Of a stretch of DNA of 33,851 nucleotides, positions 1 through 7,025 are shown one piece after another (position 1 is the stretch's first letter; each line of letters starts with the position of its first letter). The notes below the pieces were generated by a model. That model made no database searches. It was not told the origin of the DNA and was given only the letters and a program-made list of their open reading frames with translations. This DNA comes from Chloroflexota bacterium (lineage in GTDB: Bacteria; Chloroflexota; Dehalococcoidia; Lucifugimonadales; Australimonadaceae): positions 1-33,851 of the forward strand of contig JADFRC010000007.1 in the NCBI GenBank assembly GCA_022561455.1. The letters run 5' to 3'. The position numbers and the translations under genes were made by a program.

Positions 1-1
1 G

Positions 2-772
2 CTGTTCGTCCGCTCGGGGTTCTTGGAGCGCCGTTTCTCCTACGCCCCCGCGCGCGAGGTCGAGTACTCACCGTCCGACGTCGGCCTGGCCTACGAAGAG
101 GTCTGGATGGAGTCGGCCGACGGCGTGGCGCTGCACGGCTGGTTCGTGCCGGGGAAGCGTGACGTGACCTTCCTGTGGCTGCACGGCAACGGGGGGAACA
201 TCGCCTACCACCTCGAGCACCTCCGTGACCTCCACGCGAACCTCGGCGTCAACGTGCTGCTGTTCGACTACCGCGGCTTCGGCCGCAGCAGCGGCATCCC
301 CGCCGAGAAGGGCCTTTACCGCGACGCCGCGGCCGCGCTCCGTTACCTCAAGGACCGCCCCGGCGTCCAGCCAGACCGCATCGTCTACTTCGGCCAGTCG
401 CTCGGCACCGCACTCGCGGTGGAGCTTGCCACGCACGAAGCGCCGCTCGGCCTGGTCCTCGAGGCGCCGTTCCCCTCCGGCCCCTACATGGCGCACCGGA
501 TGCTGCCGTTCCTGCCCATGTGGTTCCACCGGTACTTGGTGCCGAACCGCTTCGACACCGCTGCCCGCATCGGCCGCGTCAAGGCGCCTCTGCTCATCGT
601 GCACGGCGAGCTCGACATGACGGTCCCGCACGAGGCGGGGAAGGTGGTGCTCGAAGCGGCCAACGAGCCGAAAGAGATGCTCTCCGTCCCCCACGCCGCC
701 CACGTCGACGCGCACGCCGTCGGCGGCAGCGCCTACTACGAGGCGCTCCTGCGCTTCGTGGACGGGCTGTGA
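2..772 (+). CDS. Alpha/beta hydrolase (serine hydrolase), 5' partial
   Basis: Alpha/beta-fold hydrolase of the family that resembles membrane-associated BEM46/acyl-peptidase-like serine hydrolases. The substrate cannot be told from sequence. Numbering from the TTG at 23, I see the oxyanion-side LHGNGGN (about residues 53-59), FDYRGFGRSSG (81-91), the nucleophile elbow GQSLG with Ser126, the acid Asp198 in GELD, and the likely catalytic His227 in PHAAHVD. The frame is open to the left edge of the window (codons LFVRSGF precede the TTG), and homologous proteins have a hydrophobic N-terminus before the RR-S-Y-A-P-A-R-E stretch, so I read the gene as beginning outside the window rather than at TTG 23. 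It ends in TGA at 770-772. The next gene has its own apparent promoter, so the two are probably separate transcripts. Confidence 0.85.
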   Translation: MFVRSGFLERRFSYAPAREVEYSPSDVGLAYEEVWMESADGVALHGWFVPGKRDVTFLWLHGNGGNIAYHLEHLRDLHANLGVNVLLFDYRGFGRSSGIPAEKGLYRDAAAALRYLKDRPGVQPDRIVYFGQSLGTALAVELATHEAPLGLVLEAPFPSGPYMAHRMLPFLPMWFHRYLVPNRFDTAARIGRVKAPLLIVHGELDMTVPHEAGKVVLEAANEPKEMLSVPHAAHVDAHAVGGSAYYEALLRFVDGL

Positions 773-830
773 CCGCGAGCCGATCCGCAGTACCGCTCTA
801 AGCGGTTGCGCCGCTGGCATCCCGCCCCGG

Positions 831-859
831 TTGCAGGCATCCGGCCGGAGTGCCACAAT
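831..859 (+). promoter_or_regulatory. Candidate sigma-70-type promoter of the DUF427 gene
   Basis: TTGCAG (831-836) and CACAAT (854-859) are separated by exactly 17 bp. They lie 36 bp upstream of the ATG at 895, and an SD-like GGAGG (884-888) follows. Both hexamers are imperfect, so this is a positional inference. Confidence 0.35.
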
Positions 860-894
860 CACGCTCAGGCGCAGATCTCCTGAGGAGGCCAACG

Positions 895-1689
895 ATGACG
901 CAGCACACCCCAACACGCGGCGTCCGCAACCCCGGCCACCACGTCTGGGTGGAGCCGAGCCCGAAGTGGGTCCGCGTGCTCGCGGGCGGCGAGACGATCG
1001 TCGACACGAAGCGTGCGCTGCTCCTGCGCGAGACGGGCCACACACCGGTCTACTACCTCCCCATGGACGACGTGCGCATGGAGTTCCTCGAGCCGACCGG
1101 CCACGGCACGCACTGCCCGTATAAGGGCGATGCCACCTACTGGACGCTCAAGGTGGGCGGCAAGGTCGAGGAGAACGCCGTCTGGAGCTACCCGGTCCCC
1201 CTCGATGCCGAGGCCCCGGACCTCTCGGGGTACGTCGCCTTCTACTGGAACAAGTTCGATGCGTGGTACGAGGAGAACGAGCAGGTCTACGTGCACGCGC
1301 GCGACCCGTACAAGCGGATCGACATCCTCCCCAGCACGCGCCACGTGAGCGTCGCCATCAACGGCGAGACGGTCGCCGACACCCACGCGCCGACGCTGCT
1401 TTTCGAGACCGGGCTGCCCGTGCGCTACTACATACCGGTGCTCGACGTACGCCAGGACCTGCTCACGCCAACCGAAAAGCAGACCGCCTGCCCGTACAAG
1501 GGCCAGGCGGCGTACTACTCCGTACGCGGCGGTGGCGAGCTCCTCGACGACGTGGCGTGGTACTACCGCTACCCGATCGCTGAAGCCCACGGCATCGCCG
1601 GGATGGTCGCCTTCTTCAACGAGCTCACCGACATCACCGTCGACGGCGAGCTCCAGGAGCGCCCCAAGACCAAGTGGTCGCGCTCCTAA
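895..1689 (+). CDS. Tandem DUF427 domain protein
   Basis: 264-residue soluble protein made of two DUF427 (NTP_transf_9-clan) domains. Each half repeats the same pattern: a strand pair around GGETIVDT (about 31-38) or NGETVADT (146-153), then R-E-T-G-H-T-P-V-Y-Y-L-P or its equivalent E-T-G-L-P-V-R-Y-Y-I-P, then the signature THCPYKG (72-78) or TACPYKG (187-193). The family is widespread and its biochemical role is not established. I chose ATG 895 because GGAGG (884-888) sits seven bases upstream. An in-frame upstream start at 850 would lie inside the candidate promoter. The gene is convergent with the dienelactone hydrolase gene downstream. No signal peptide or membrane segment is visible, so it should be cytoplasmic. 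Confidence 0.85.
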   Translation: MTQHTPTRGVRNPGHHVWVEPSPKWVRVLAGGETIVDTKRALLLRETGHTPVYYLPMDDVRMEFLEPTGHGTHCPYKGDATYWTLKVGGKVEENAVWSYPVPLDAEAPDLSGYVAFYWNKFDAWYEENEQVYVHARDPYKRIDILPSTRHVSVAINGETVADTHAPTLLFETGLPVRYYIPVLDVRQDLLTPTEKQTACPYKGQAAYYSVRGGGELLDDVAWYYRYPIAEAHGIAGMVAFFNELTDITVDGELQERPKTKWSRS

Positions 1690-1698
1690 CGCCGCCCA

Positions 1699-1738
1699 GC
1701 CGGCGCCCGCCGCAAGTGGGCAGACGCCGGCCGGTTCT
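1699..1738. terminator. Candidate bidirectional terminator hairpin between convergent genes
   Basis: GCCGGCG (1699-1705) pairs perfectly with CGCCGGC (1725-1731). An inner CCCGCC/GGGC pairing is possible, and a short T-rich run (TTCTT) follows on the plus strand. It fills the 67-bp gap between two convergent genes. The T-tract is weak. Confidence 0.4.
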
Positions 1739-1756
1739 TCGCGCGCGAGGCTGCGG

Positions 1757-2473
1757 CTAGCTGAGGTGCTTGCCGAACCAGGCGAGCACGTCGGCCCACG
1801 CGGCCTCCGCCTGCACCGCGTTGTAGCGCTCCGCAGAGTTGTGGTTGATGAACGCGTGGCCGGCACCGGGATAGAGCTTGTGCTCGTGCGTGATGCCCGC
1901 GCCGTCGAGCGCCTTGTTGACGTCGTCGATCCCGGCGTTGATGCGCTCGTCCGTCGCGCCGTAGACCGCGAAGACCGCGGCCTTCGTGTTCGGCACCTGC
2001 TCGAGCGGCGGGTTCGAGCCGTAGCACGGCACCGCCGCCGCTATGTCCGCGCTCTCCGTCGCCACCCGCCACGTCACACCGCCCCCGAAACAGAAGCCTA
2101 TGATGCCAACGCTCGTCACCTCGGGCAGCCCCTTGAGGTACTTGATCACCGCCTGAGCATCGGCCGAGAGCCGTTCCTTCGGGATGGCGCCGATCATCGC
2201 CGGTATGTCTTCGATCGAGTCGGTGCCGCCGTCGCGGGTCAGCAGGTCCGGCGCCACCGCCAGGTACCCGGAGCTCGCCAGCCCGTCGGCCACGTCGCGG
2301 ATGTTCGCCACGAGGCCCCTGTTCTCGTGGATCACCACCACCGCCGCGCCTTTCGTGAAGCCCTGCGGCCGGGCCATGTGGGCCTTGATCTGGACCCCGT
2401 CCGCGGGGATCTCGATCTGGCTCACCTCGGGCTCGGGACCACCGATCAATGGGTTCGTCGCAGCCTGTGTCAT
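1757..2473 (-). CDS. Dienelactone hydrolase family protein (Cys nucleophile)
   Basis: 238-residue cytoplasmic hydrolase of the dienelactone hydrolase (carboxymethylenebutenolidase) family, which in characterised members opens the lactone ring formed in chlorocatechol/catechol degradation. The family catalytic set is complete: Glu50 in VIHENRG, nucleophile Cys128 in GFCFGGG, Asp175 in YGATDERI and His206 in GAGHAF. Length matches the family (about 230-240). Start is ATG 2471-2473, preceded on the minus strand by a strong purine-rich SD (GGAGGAGG). A longer open frame upstream exists only because the DNA is GC-rich and overlaps the next gene. It lies 32 bp downstream of a second dienelactone-hydrolase-like gene on the same strand, so the two are probably co-transcribed. 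Substrate unknown. Confidence 0.88.
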   Translation of the reverse strand: MTQAATNPLIGGPEPEVSQIEIPADGVQIKAHMARPQGFTKGAAVVVIHENRGLVANIRDVADGLASSGYLAVAPDLLTRDGGTDSIEDIPAMIGAIPKERLSADAQAVIKYLKGLPEVTSVGIIGFCFGGGVTWRVATESADIAAAVPCYGSNPPLEQVPNTKAAVFAVYGATDERINAGIDDVNKALDGAGITHEHKLYPGAGHAFINHNSAERYNAVQAEAAWADVLAWFGKHLS

Positions 2474-2505
2474 CGCTCCTCCTCCTGTTCTTGTTCTCCC
2501 GCCGC

Positions 2506-3300
2506 TCACGCCAACCGGACGTTCTTCGAAAAATCGTAGCCGGGCGAGACGTCGCTCGCGAACTCCCACACCACGTGGCCGCTGTCCCACTCCCCCGCGA
2601 ACGTGCCGCGTAGGAACGACGTCAGCTCCGACCAAGCCGCCTCCGCAGCCTCCCGACGATACCTCCCCGGCATGGTGTCGTTCAACCACCCGTGGGGAGC
2701 ACCCCGGTAGATGCGCATACGATAGCTCTTGTTGGCCCGCTCCAGCTCGTCCCGGAACCGCCGCACGTTCTCGATGGAGACGACGTGGTCCTCCTCGCCG
2801 AAGAGGCCGAGCACCGGGCAGTCCAACGCCTTGATGAAGTCGCCCACCGAGGAGGGACGCCGCTCGTCCGGCTCCCAGTCCCGGTCTCCGACGCCACCGT
2901 AGAGCACCGCGACCGACGCCACATCGTGCCGGTGGGCCGCGAACAGCAGCGGCTGCCGCCCGCTCTGGCACACGCCGATGATGCCGATCTCGCCGGTCGT
3001 ATGCGGAAGGCCGCGCAGGAAGGCGACCGCCTCGTCGAGGTCCGCGAGCGCTTCGTCGTCCGCCATCTCCGCGCGCTCCTCGCCCCGGCGCAGCGCCTCG
3101 CGGTCGCCGCCGAAGCGGTGGAACATATCCGGCAGCAGCGCCACGAACCCGTCCGCGGCAAGCTTCTCCCCGAGGTCTCTCGTGTGCTGGTCGATCCCGT
3201 AGCGCTCATGGAGCAGCACCACGCCGGGGCGCCGTGCCCGGCCCTCCGGCCGCGCCTCCAGCACCTTCATGCCGCTGGTCAACTCGTGCTCCGTGAGCAT
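2506..3300 (-). CDS. Dienelactone hydrolase-like alpha/beta hydrolase
   Basis: 264-residue relative of the preceding hydrolase. Visible residues are Glu32 in LLHERYG, the nucleophile turn GVCQSG with Cys111, Asp171 in GEEDHVV and His203 in APHGWLN. The elbow reads G-V-C-Q-S rather than the usual G-x-C-x-G, so its geometry is slightly different. The last ~35 residues form a tail beyond the usual family end. Start is ATG 3298-3300, the first Met. There is no SD in front of it, but an extended -10-like element lies only 8 bp upstream, which suggests a leaderless message. It is first of a likely two-gene unit with the dienelactone hydrolase at 1757-2473. Confidence 0.82.
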   Translation of the reverse strand: MLTEHELTSGMKVLEARPEGRARRPGVVLLHERYGIDQHTRDLGEKLAADGFVALLPDMFHRFGGDREALRRGEERAEMADDEALADLDEAVAFLRGLPHTTGEIGIIGVCQSGRQPLLFAAHRHDVASVAVLYGGVGDRDWEPDERRPSSVGDFIKALDCPVLGLFGEEDHVVSIENVRRFRDELERANKSYRMRIYRGAPHGWLNDTMPGRYRREAAEAAWSELTSFLRGTFAGEWDSGHVVWEFASDVSPGYDFSKNVRLA

Positions 3301-3308
3301 CGCCGCGG

Positions 3309-3317
3309 ACTATATCA
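3309..3317 (-). promoter_or_regulatory. Candidate extended -10 promoter, possibly giving a leaderless mRNA
   Basis: On the minus strand the sequence reads TGATATAGT (TGN + TATAGT). Only 8 bp separate the hexamer from the ATG at 3300. Transcription starting about 7 nt past the hexamer would begin at or next to the start codon, and no SD is present. No -35 element is recognisable. Confidence 0.35.
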
Positions 3318-3385
3318 CGAGCGAGGCCACGAGCGAGCGCGATCGAGGCTCTGAGCGAGACGTTGAGCGAGTGGCCCGCGCCGCC

Positions 3386-4273
3386 TCACCGGCTCGCCAC
3401 GATGTCCCCCAAACGGTCGACCTGGTCGAGGTCCGCGTGCCCCGGCTCGAGGATCAGCTCGTCGGCGCCGATGGCTTCGAACACGCCGATCGCATCGAGG
3501 ATCGCCTCGGGCGTCGACGGGACAGAGAGGTCCATGCGCGCCGCAGCCTCGCCGCGGAAGGCATAGTAGGAGCGCATCGACTCGCGCGTCCGCTCCGCCG
3601 CGTACTCACCGACCGCGCACGATAGCGCCACGACGAGCCGGGGCCGCCCCGGCTTCCCCGCCTCCTTCCACGCCGCCTCGACGGCCTGGTAGTAGCCCAC
3701 GACCTCCTTCGACTGGTTCGACACGCCAGCACCCGCGGCCCCCGCGACGTAGCCATCGCCGAGGCGTCCCGAGCGCTCCAGCGCCAAGGCCGAGCGGCCG
3801 CCGATCAGCAGCTCGGGCCCGCCCGGTCGCGCCGGGGCTGGGCCGATCGGGCCGGCGCCCTCGGCCGCCGGCCCGCCCGACCAGATGCGCCGCAGCGTCG
3901 CCACCTGCTCGTCGAGCCGCTTGCCGCGCCCCTTCATGGAGACGCCGGCCGCGGCGAAGTCGTCGGCCCGCGAGCCGACGCCCACACCGAGGGAGAAGCG
4001 TCCGCCGGAGACCGCGTCGATGCTGGCGACCTGCTTCGCCACGATGGCGGCGTTGCGCAGCGACAGCAGGAGGACCGTGGGCATCAGGCGGATGCGCGAC
4101 GTCACGGCCGCCGCCACGGCGAAGACGATCAGCGGGTCGTGGTTCCCATACACGAGCCGGTCGACCATCGCCAGCGACGAGAACGGACCGTCGTCGGCGC
4201 GCTCCGCCCATTCGATGATGCGGGCGCTATCGCCGGCCGGCATGACCTTGGGAAAGGCGATCCCTATCTCCAT
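3386..4273 (-). CDS. LLM class (luciferase-like) flavin/F420-dependent oxidoreductase
   Basis: 295-residue TIM-barrel protein of the bacterial luciferase-like family. Members are FMN-dependent monooxygenases or coenzyme F420-dependent oxidoreductases, and sequence alone does not separate these. Visible family features are MEIGIAFP at the first strand, the SRIRLMPTVL strand and the A-K-Q-V-A-S-I-D-A-V-S-G-G-R stretch leading into LGVGVGSR. The helical R-x-D-E-Q-V-x-x-L-R-x-I-W segment follows, and a late EPGHADLDQV segment lies near the C-terminus. Start ATG 4273 is preceded by AAGGAG on the minus strand at good spacing. It is monocistronic in appearance, with short gaps to both neighbours. 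Large paralogous sets of such enzymes are known in SAR202-type Chloroflexota, which fits the inferred host. Confidence 0.86.
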   Translation of the reverse strand: MEIGIAFPKVMPAGDSARIIEWAERADDGPFSSLAMVDRLVYGNHDPLIVFAVAAAVTSRIRLMPTVLLLSLRNAAIVAKQVASIDAVSGGRFSLGVGVGSRADDFAAAGVSMKGRGKRLDEQVATLRRIWSGGPAAEGAGPIGPAPARPGGPELLIGGRSALALERSGRLGDGYVAGAAGAGVSNQSKEVVGYYQAVEAAWKEAGKPGRPRLVVALSCAVGEYAAERTRESMRSYYAFRGEAAARMDLSVPSTPEAILDAIGVFEAIGADELILEPGHADLDQVDRLGDIVASR

Positions 4274-4325
4274 GTTTCGCTCCTTGTTGTCCCGTCCCGG
4301 CCACGCCGGGAACCACCGTCTCCGA

Positions 4326-4406
4326 AGGGCGCACGCCGTGCGCCCCTACAGCATGTCCCTGCTTCGGCTTCGCTCCGCCCCCGTAGGGGCGCATGGCATG
4401 CGCCCT
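4326..4406. repeat. Intergenic inverted repeat (GTAGGGGCGC type)
   Basis: Two 24-bp arms, 4326-4349 and 4383-4406, are inverted copies with two mismatches. Each arm is itself near-palindromic around GCGCACGCCGTGCGC or GCGCATGGCATGCGC. A 33-bp spacer separates them. The arms look like copies of a dispersed palindromic unit and can also act as RNA hairpins between the genes at 3386-4273 and 4456-4860. Confidence 0.6.
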
Positions 4407-4455
4407 GGTTCCGCGCCATCCTGAGCCGTTCGGCCGCTCCGAAGGGCCTGCGGCC

Positions 4456-4860
4456 TCAGATGAAGGGCGACACCGCGTTCCAGGCCATCATCACCGCGAT
4501 CAGCAGCAGCGTGGCCGGGCCGATGTATTCGCTGTTGAAACGGCCCTCCTGCGGCGAGAGCCACGTCTCACCCCGGAGCAGGTTCCGCGTCCAAAGCAAC
4601 GCCCCCACCAGCAGGAACGCAGCCACTACCCCGTACGAGGCCTGCCGGACGCTCAGCCGCCACGCCAGCAGCAGGACCAACGGGATGAAGGCCGCCATCA
4701 CGAGCTTGTCCCGCCCGCTCGGCGGTCTGTCCAATACGTGGGCCGCGAGCTCGAGGGCGAGCCGCCCGAGGTAGCCCAAGAGTATCAGCCCGGCGGCCCC
4801 GAACAGCGCCGTGAGCAGAATCCAGGCAAGGCCGCCCGGCCAGTCGCTGAAGATGCTCAT
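4456..4860 (-). CDS. Small integral membrane protein, unknown function
   Basis: 134-residue hydrophobic protein with about four predicted membrane segments: residues ~9-31 (GGLAWILLTALFGAAGLILL), ~53-66 (VMAAFIPLVLLLAW), ~77-90 (GVVAAFLLVGALLW) and ~113-128 (GPATLLLIAVMMAW). Charged loops carry DRPPSGRDK and RGETWLSPQEG. I recognise no family. The start ATG 4860 directly abuts a GGAGG, which is closer than usual, so a slightly different start is possible. It lies on the same strand as the PPOX gene 35 bp upstream, so the two may share a transcript. Function cannot be assigned. Confidence 0.65.
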   Translation of the reverse strand: MSIFSDWPGGLAWILLTALFGAAGLILLGYLGRLALELAAHVLDRPPSGRDKLVMAAFIPLVLLLAWRLSVRQASYGVVAAFLLVGALLWTRNLLRGETWLSPQEGRFNSEYIGPATLLLIAVMMAWNAVSPFI

Positions 4861-4895
4861 CCTCCGAGCCCCGCAGCCGGCTCGCAGCCCCGCGG

Positions 4896-5306
4896 CTAGA
4901 TACTGCCGTAGACGCGCTCCGGTGTGATGAGGACGACGTTGCGCTGCTCCTCACGCATCCGGCTCTCGAAGTCGCCGGCGCCGGTCTCCCGGCCCGCGGC
5001 CCCGTATGCGCCCCGCAGCAGCGACAGCAGCTCGTCGGCTGGCGTGTCGTCCCACCCCTGGGCCACGGCGGGCCCTTCGATGGTGACGTAGCGCGTGTCG
5101 TGCGGGCGGATCAGCGTCACACTGCACCGGCCGCTCCGGCGCACGTTCTTGACCTTCAGCGTGCGGGCCCGCGACACGAACGACATCTTCCCGTCGTAGA
5201 AGGCGGCGCTGACGACCGTCGATTGTGCTTTACCCGACGCGCCGATGGTCGTGACAACGGCGAGATGGTTCTCCTCCAGGAACGGCATGACTTCACTGAG
5301 CTCCAC
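4896..5306 (-). CDS. Pyridoxamine 5'-phosphate oxidase-like (PPOX) flavin/F420-binding protein
   Basis: 136-residue split beta-barrel protein of the PPOX/FMN-binding superfamily. In this size class many members are F420-dependent reductases or heme/biliverdin-binding proteins. Visible features are E-N-H-L-A-V-V-T-T near the first strand, Q-S-T-V-V-S-A-A-F-Y-D-G-K-M-S-F, the SRARTLKVKNVRRSGRC segment expected at the phosphate-binding region, and YVTIEGPA. I chose the GTG at 5304-5306 (protein begins VELSEVMPFL) because a G-rich SD (GGGGGG) precedes it. The longer open frame to 5441 has an Arg-rich composition and would include a TAGAAT -10-like hexamer (5372-5377). Alternative: start a few codons away. 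The gene is divergent from the VOC gene at 5477. Confidence 0.75.
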   Translation of the reverse strand: MELSEVMPFLEENHLAVVTTIGASGKAQSTVVSAAFYDGKMSFVSRARTLKVKNVRRSGRCSVTLIRPHDTRYVTIEGPAVAQGWDDTPADELLSLLRGAYGAAGRETGAGDFESRMREEQRNVVLITPERVYGSI

Positions 5307-5476
5307 GCTTACCCCCCAGTGGCGACGAGATAGGATGCCGGCCCGCCTGGTCCAGTCCGGTGCTGCGGAGGATTCTACCCGCCTCCGGCTTCGCGTGCGC
5401 TTAGGAGCGGTGACGCCACGATTCGGCGTATGCTGCGCCACGCTGGCAGCGGGACCGGCACGGAGGAGGAAGCGCC

Positions 5477-5848
5477 ATGGAACAGCCGTTCAGCGCCGCG
5501 GGGATCGCGCACTTCGTGCTCAACGTTCGCGACCTCGAGAAGTCCGTCGCCTTCTACCGGATGTTCGACCCCAAGGCCGGCGAGGACCTCGACCGCGTCC
5601 GCGTGGCGCTCGGCGGAGGGACTCGGCTCCTGATCCGCCACGGCCCCGATCTTGCCCCACAGGGTCAGGGGAACCTCGATCACTTCGCGGTGGTCCTCGA
5701 AGGCGCCGCGGACGTCGAGTCCGTGCTCGCCTTCATGCGGGCCCACGGCGCCGAACCCTACGACGGGCCGAGGACGAACACCTCGGGCCGCACGCAATTC
5801 CGTGTGAAAGACCCCGACGGGAATGAGGTCGAGGTCCAACTGAAGTAG
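5477..5848 (+). CDS. VOC (glyoxalase/bleomycin-resistance/extradiol dioxygenase) family protein
   Basis: 123-residue single vicinal-oxygen-chelate protein with two beta-alpha-beta-beta-beta modules. Likely metal ligands are His12 (IAHFVLNV), the His in LDHFAVVL in the middle, and the Glu in GNEVEVQL at the end, preceded by the usual F-R-V-K-D-P-D-G-N. Such proteins span glyoxalases, epimerases, dioxygenases and antibiotic-binding proteins, so the reaction is not inferable. Start ATG 5477 has GGAGGAGG just upstream. It is followed by the E2 gene 31 bp later on the same strand, so they are probably co-transcribed. Confidence 0.85.
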   Translation: MEQPFSAAGIAHFVLNVRDLEKSVAFYRMFDPKAGEDLDRVRVALGGGTRLLIRHGPDLAPQGQGNLDHFAVVLEGAADVESVLAFMRAHGAEPYDGPRTNTSGRTQFRVKDPDGNEVEVQLK

Positions 5849-5879
5849 GCGCCGTCAGGAACGCGAGAGGAGGTCCGCA

Positions 5880-6863
5880 CTGGCAACCAACGTCGTCATG
5901 CCTGATTGGGGCATTGCCCCCGAGACGTGCACGCTCGCCCGCTGGCTCAAGGCCGAGGGCGAGCGGGTCGTCCACGGCGAGCCGCTCGTGGAGATCGAGA
6001 CCGGCAAGGTGACGGTCGAGGTCGAGGCGCCCGCCTCCGGGACGCTAGCCTCGATCAGCGCCGCCGAGGGCGACGACGTCACTCTGGGCCAGAGCCTCGC
6101 GCTCATCCTGGCCGAAGGCGAGGCGCCCTCCGACATCCCGCCCATGCAAGCAGCCCCGCCTCCTGCGCCCGCGGGAGAGCAGACGAGCGTCAGCAACGTC
6201 TGGCGCGTCATGGCGGAGCGGCTGACCAGGAGCTGGGCCGAGGTGCCGCACTTCTACTTGGTGCGTGAAGTGAACACACGCGCCATCCGGACCTGGCGCC
6301 AAGAGCGCCGGAGGAGTGGCGCGAGCGTCCCGAGCGTCTCCGATCTGCTCGTCCGGGTGTCCGCGGCCGCTCTCGTCGAGCACCCGCGGATGAACGCTTC
6401 GTGGACCGACGGGACGATCACGCTCCACCCCAGCGTGAACATAGGCCTCGCCGTCGCGATCGACGATGGTCTGATCGTGCCGGTGATCCACGGCGTCGAG
6501 CAGATGAGCCTGGAGGAGATCACCGCCCGCCGGACGGAGCTCGTGGAGCGGGCCCGTTCCGGCAAGCTCCGGCCCGAGGACATCGCGGGCGGCACGTTCA
6601 GCATCACCAATCTGGGCATGTACGGCGTGGACGCTTTCGACGCTATCGTGAACCCGCCGCAAGCGGCCATCCTCGCCGTCGGCCGCATCTCCGACCGCGT
6701 GGTCGCGGTGAAGGGCGAGCCCAGCGTGGAGCCGATGATGACGCTCACGCTCTCGGTGGACCACCGCGCTGCCGACGGAGCCAGAGCCGCCCCGTTCCTC
6801 GACACGCTCGCATCGCTGCTAGAGGACCCCACAAGGGCACTGCCCTTGACCCTTAAGGGGTAG
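5880..6863 (+). CDS. 2-oxo acid dehydrogenase E2 (dihydrolipoamide acyltransferase), short form, probable CTG start
   Basis: Acyltransferase core of a 2-oxo-acid dehydrogenase-type complex. Counting from ATG 5898, a biotinyl/lipoyl domain spans about 1-75 with lipoyl Lys37 in EIETGKV. A Pro/Ala linker follows (about 78-95), then the catalytic domain from WRVMAERL through VPHFYLV to the active-site DHRAADG (His289, Asp293). The peripheral subunit-binding domain (about 40 residues) that normally sits between them is absent, so the protein is near 325 rather than 400+ residues. No E1 or E3 gene is in the window. AGGAGG (5868-5873) lies 6 bp before a CTG at 5880, giving M-A-T-N-V-V-M-P, the usual E2 N-terminus. 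No ATG, GTG or TTG lies between the upstream stop and ATG 5898, which is 24 bp from the SD. If CTG is not used, the start is 5898. Confidence 0.82.
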   Translation: MATNVVMPDWGIAPETCTLARWLKAEGERVVHGEPLVEIETGKVTVEVEAPASGTLASISAAEGDDVTLGQSLALILAEGEAPSDIPPMQAAPPPAPAGEQTSVSNVWRVMAERLTRSWAEVPHFYLVREVNTRAIRTWRQERRRSGASVPSVSDLLVRVSAAALVEHPRMNASWTDGTITLHPSVNIGLAVAIDDGLIVPVIHGVEQMSLEEITARRTELVERARSGKLRPEDIAGGTFSITNLGMYGVDAFDAIVNPPQAAILAVGRISDRVVAVKGEPSVEPMMTLTLSVDHRAADGARAAPFLDTLASLLEDPTRALPLTLKG

Positions 6864-7025
6864 CGCCGCTGACTTGCGCGGAGCGGATCACCCATCGCAT
6901 CCGCTCAGTGAATGCGCACCACCGCGACCGTGGCCACGAGCCGGTGAGGCTGGCTCCCCCCCTTCGCGTGCCCCTTTGCCCGCAGGCGCAATCCTCGCAC
7001 AGTACCGCTGCGGATCCTGTCGGTC

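Noticed and set aside
68-1045. 325-residue minus-strand open frame opposite the first hydrolase
   Set aside because: It covers the serine hydrolase gene and the promoter of the DUF427 gene, and has no recognisable motif.
3318-3370. GAGCGA tandem repeat
   Set aside because: Copies are short, irregularly spaced and imperfect; not distinguishable from GC-rich low complexity.
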